Assembly: GCF_900105495.1 (NCBI RefSeq)
Contig: NZ_FNTF01000002.1
Location: 409,501 to 473,500 of the forward strand
Origin: Pseudomonas frederiksbergensis
GTDB lineage: Bacteria; Pseudomonadota; Gammaproteobacteria; Pseudomonadales; Pseudomonadaceae
Reading direction: 5' to 3'
DNA length: 64,000 nucleotides
The notes under the pieces are model-generated. The model was not told where the DNA came from and made no database searches. It was given only the letters and a program-made list of their open reading frames with translations. The position numbers and the translations under genes were made by a program. Of this stretch, positions 63,925 to 64,000 are shown piece after piece. Each line of letters starts with the position of its first letter. Position 1 is the first letter of the stretch.

Positions 63925-64000
63925 TCAGAACTCGATGCGCACGTCGCCCTTCGGCACGCTGCAGCACGAAAGAATGAACCCTTCCGCTTCATCTTCCTCG
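63925..64000 (-). CDS. gbcB: C-terminal end of a ferredoxin-type reductase, probably GbcB (5' part outside window)
   Basis: 25 residues are visible, ending EGFILSCCSVPKGDVRIEF before TGA (63927-63925). This is the tail of the 2Fe-2S domain of reductases (an E-G-F-I-L-x-C-C motif holds the last cluster cysteine). In P. aeruginosa gbcB (PA5411) lies near ltaA, and GbcAB oxidises glycine betaine, feeding the sox pathway here. Identity rests on this short end plus gene order. Confidence 0.7.
   Translation of the reverse strand, partial: EEDEAEGFILSCCSVPKGDVRIEF

Overview
The window is chromosomal DNA from a Pseudomonas, most likely of the P. fluorescens complex. This rests on gene order (a pqqFABCDE cluster with pqqM/I/H-type neighbours; bioBFHCD beside paralogous acyl-CoA dehydrogenases; fdhA-purU-soxGADB-glyA near ltaE and gbcB), on high GC, and on the many REP/REPIN palindromes between genes. 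The species call is an inference; no rRNA or tRNA gene is present. About 60 protein genes cover the window, nearly all with recognisable families. No prophage, insertion sequence, CRISPR array or large foreign island is visible.

Layout. 1-1344: 3' end of an FAD amine oxidase and a nitrilase-family hydrolase. 1393-12840: PQQ locus, with pqqFABCDE, an S9 peptidase (pqqM), a Pmp3-type peptide, a type II toxin-antitoxin pair, an aminotransferase (pqqI) and a divergent LysR regulator (pqqH). 13068-20791: three acyl-CoA dehydrogenases with a diguanylate cyclase among them, then a 98-residue protein resembling a miniature flagellar rod subunit. 20913-26343: biotin operon bioBFHCD and divergent comF. 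26528-32266: modE, a Tat-exported PhoX-like phosphatase, srkA, rarD, gcvR. 32866-38471: malate synthase glcB, a stand-alone receiver protein, and a cNMP/CBS/DUF294 signalling protein coupled to a DEDD exonuclease. 38719-44243: FecI/FecR-type regulators, a TonB-dependent receptor, a PepSY membrane protein and a 59-residue membrane peptide. 44492-51288: GST, creBCD, a retropepsin-like putative protease, an acyltransferase, a DUF2780 protein. 51614-60659: fdhA, purU, soxG, soxA, soxD, soxB, glyA. 60945-64000: TraX-like protein, threonine aldolase, SDR, and the end of gbcB.

How the genes work together. PqqA is the peptide precursor of the cofactor PQQ; PqqE/PqqD crosslink it, PqqF and possibly PqqM trim it, PqqB and PqqC finish the ring system. 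The bio genes make biotin behind a BirA-type operator. The fadE-like genes start beta-oxidation, one of them behind a PsrA-type operator. The sox cluster demethylates sarcosine (the end of glycine betaine catabolism, begun by GbcAB) to glycine; GlyA, PurU and FdhA handle the resulting C1 units and formaldehyde.

The strongest unusual items are the toxin-antitoxin pair with its own palindromic operator inside the PQQ cluster, the rod-like mini-protein beside fadE1, the BirA operator lying inside the start of comF, two perfect DnaA boxes between rarD and gcvR, and a 106-111 bp four-hairpin repeat family whose ends sit on stop codons. None is proven to be a new system.
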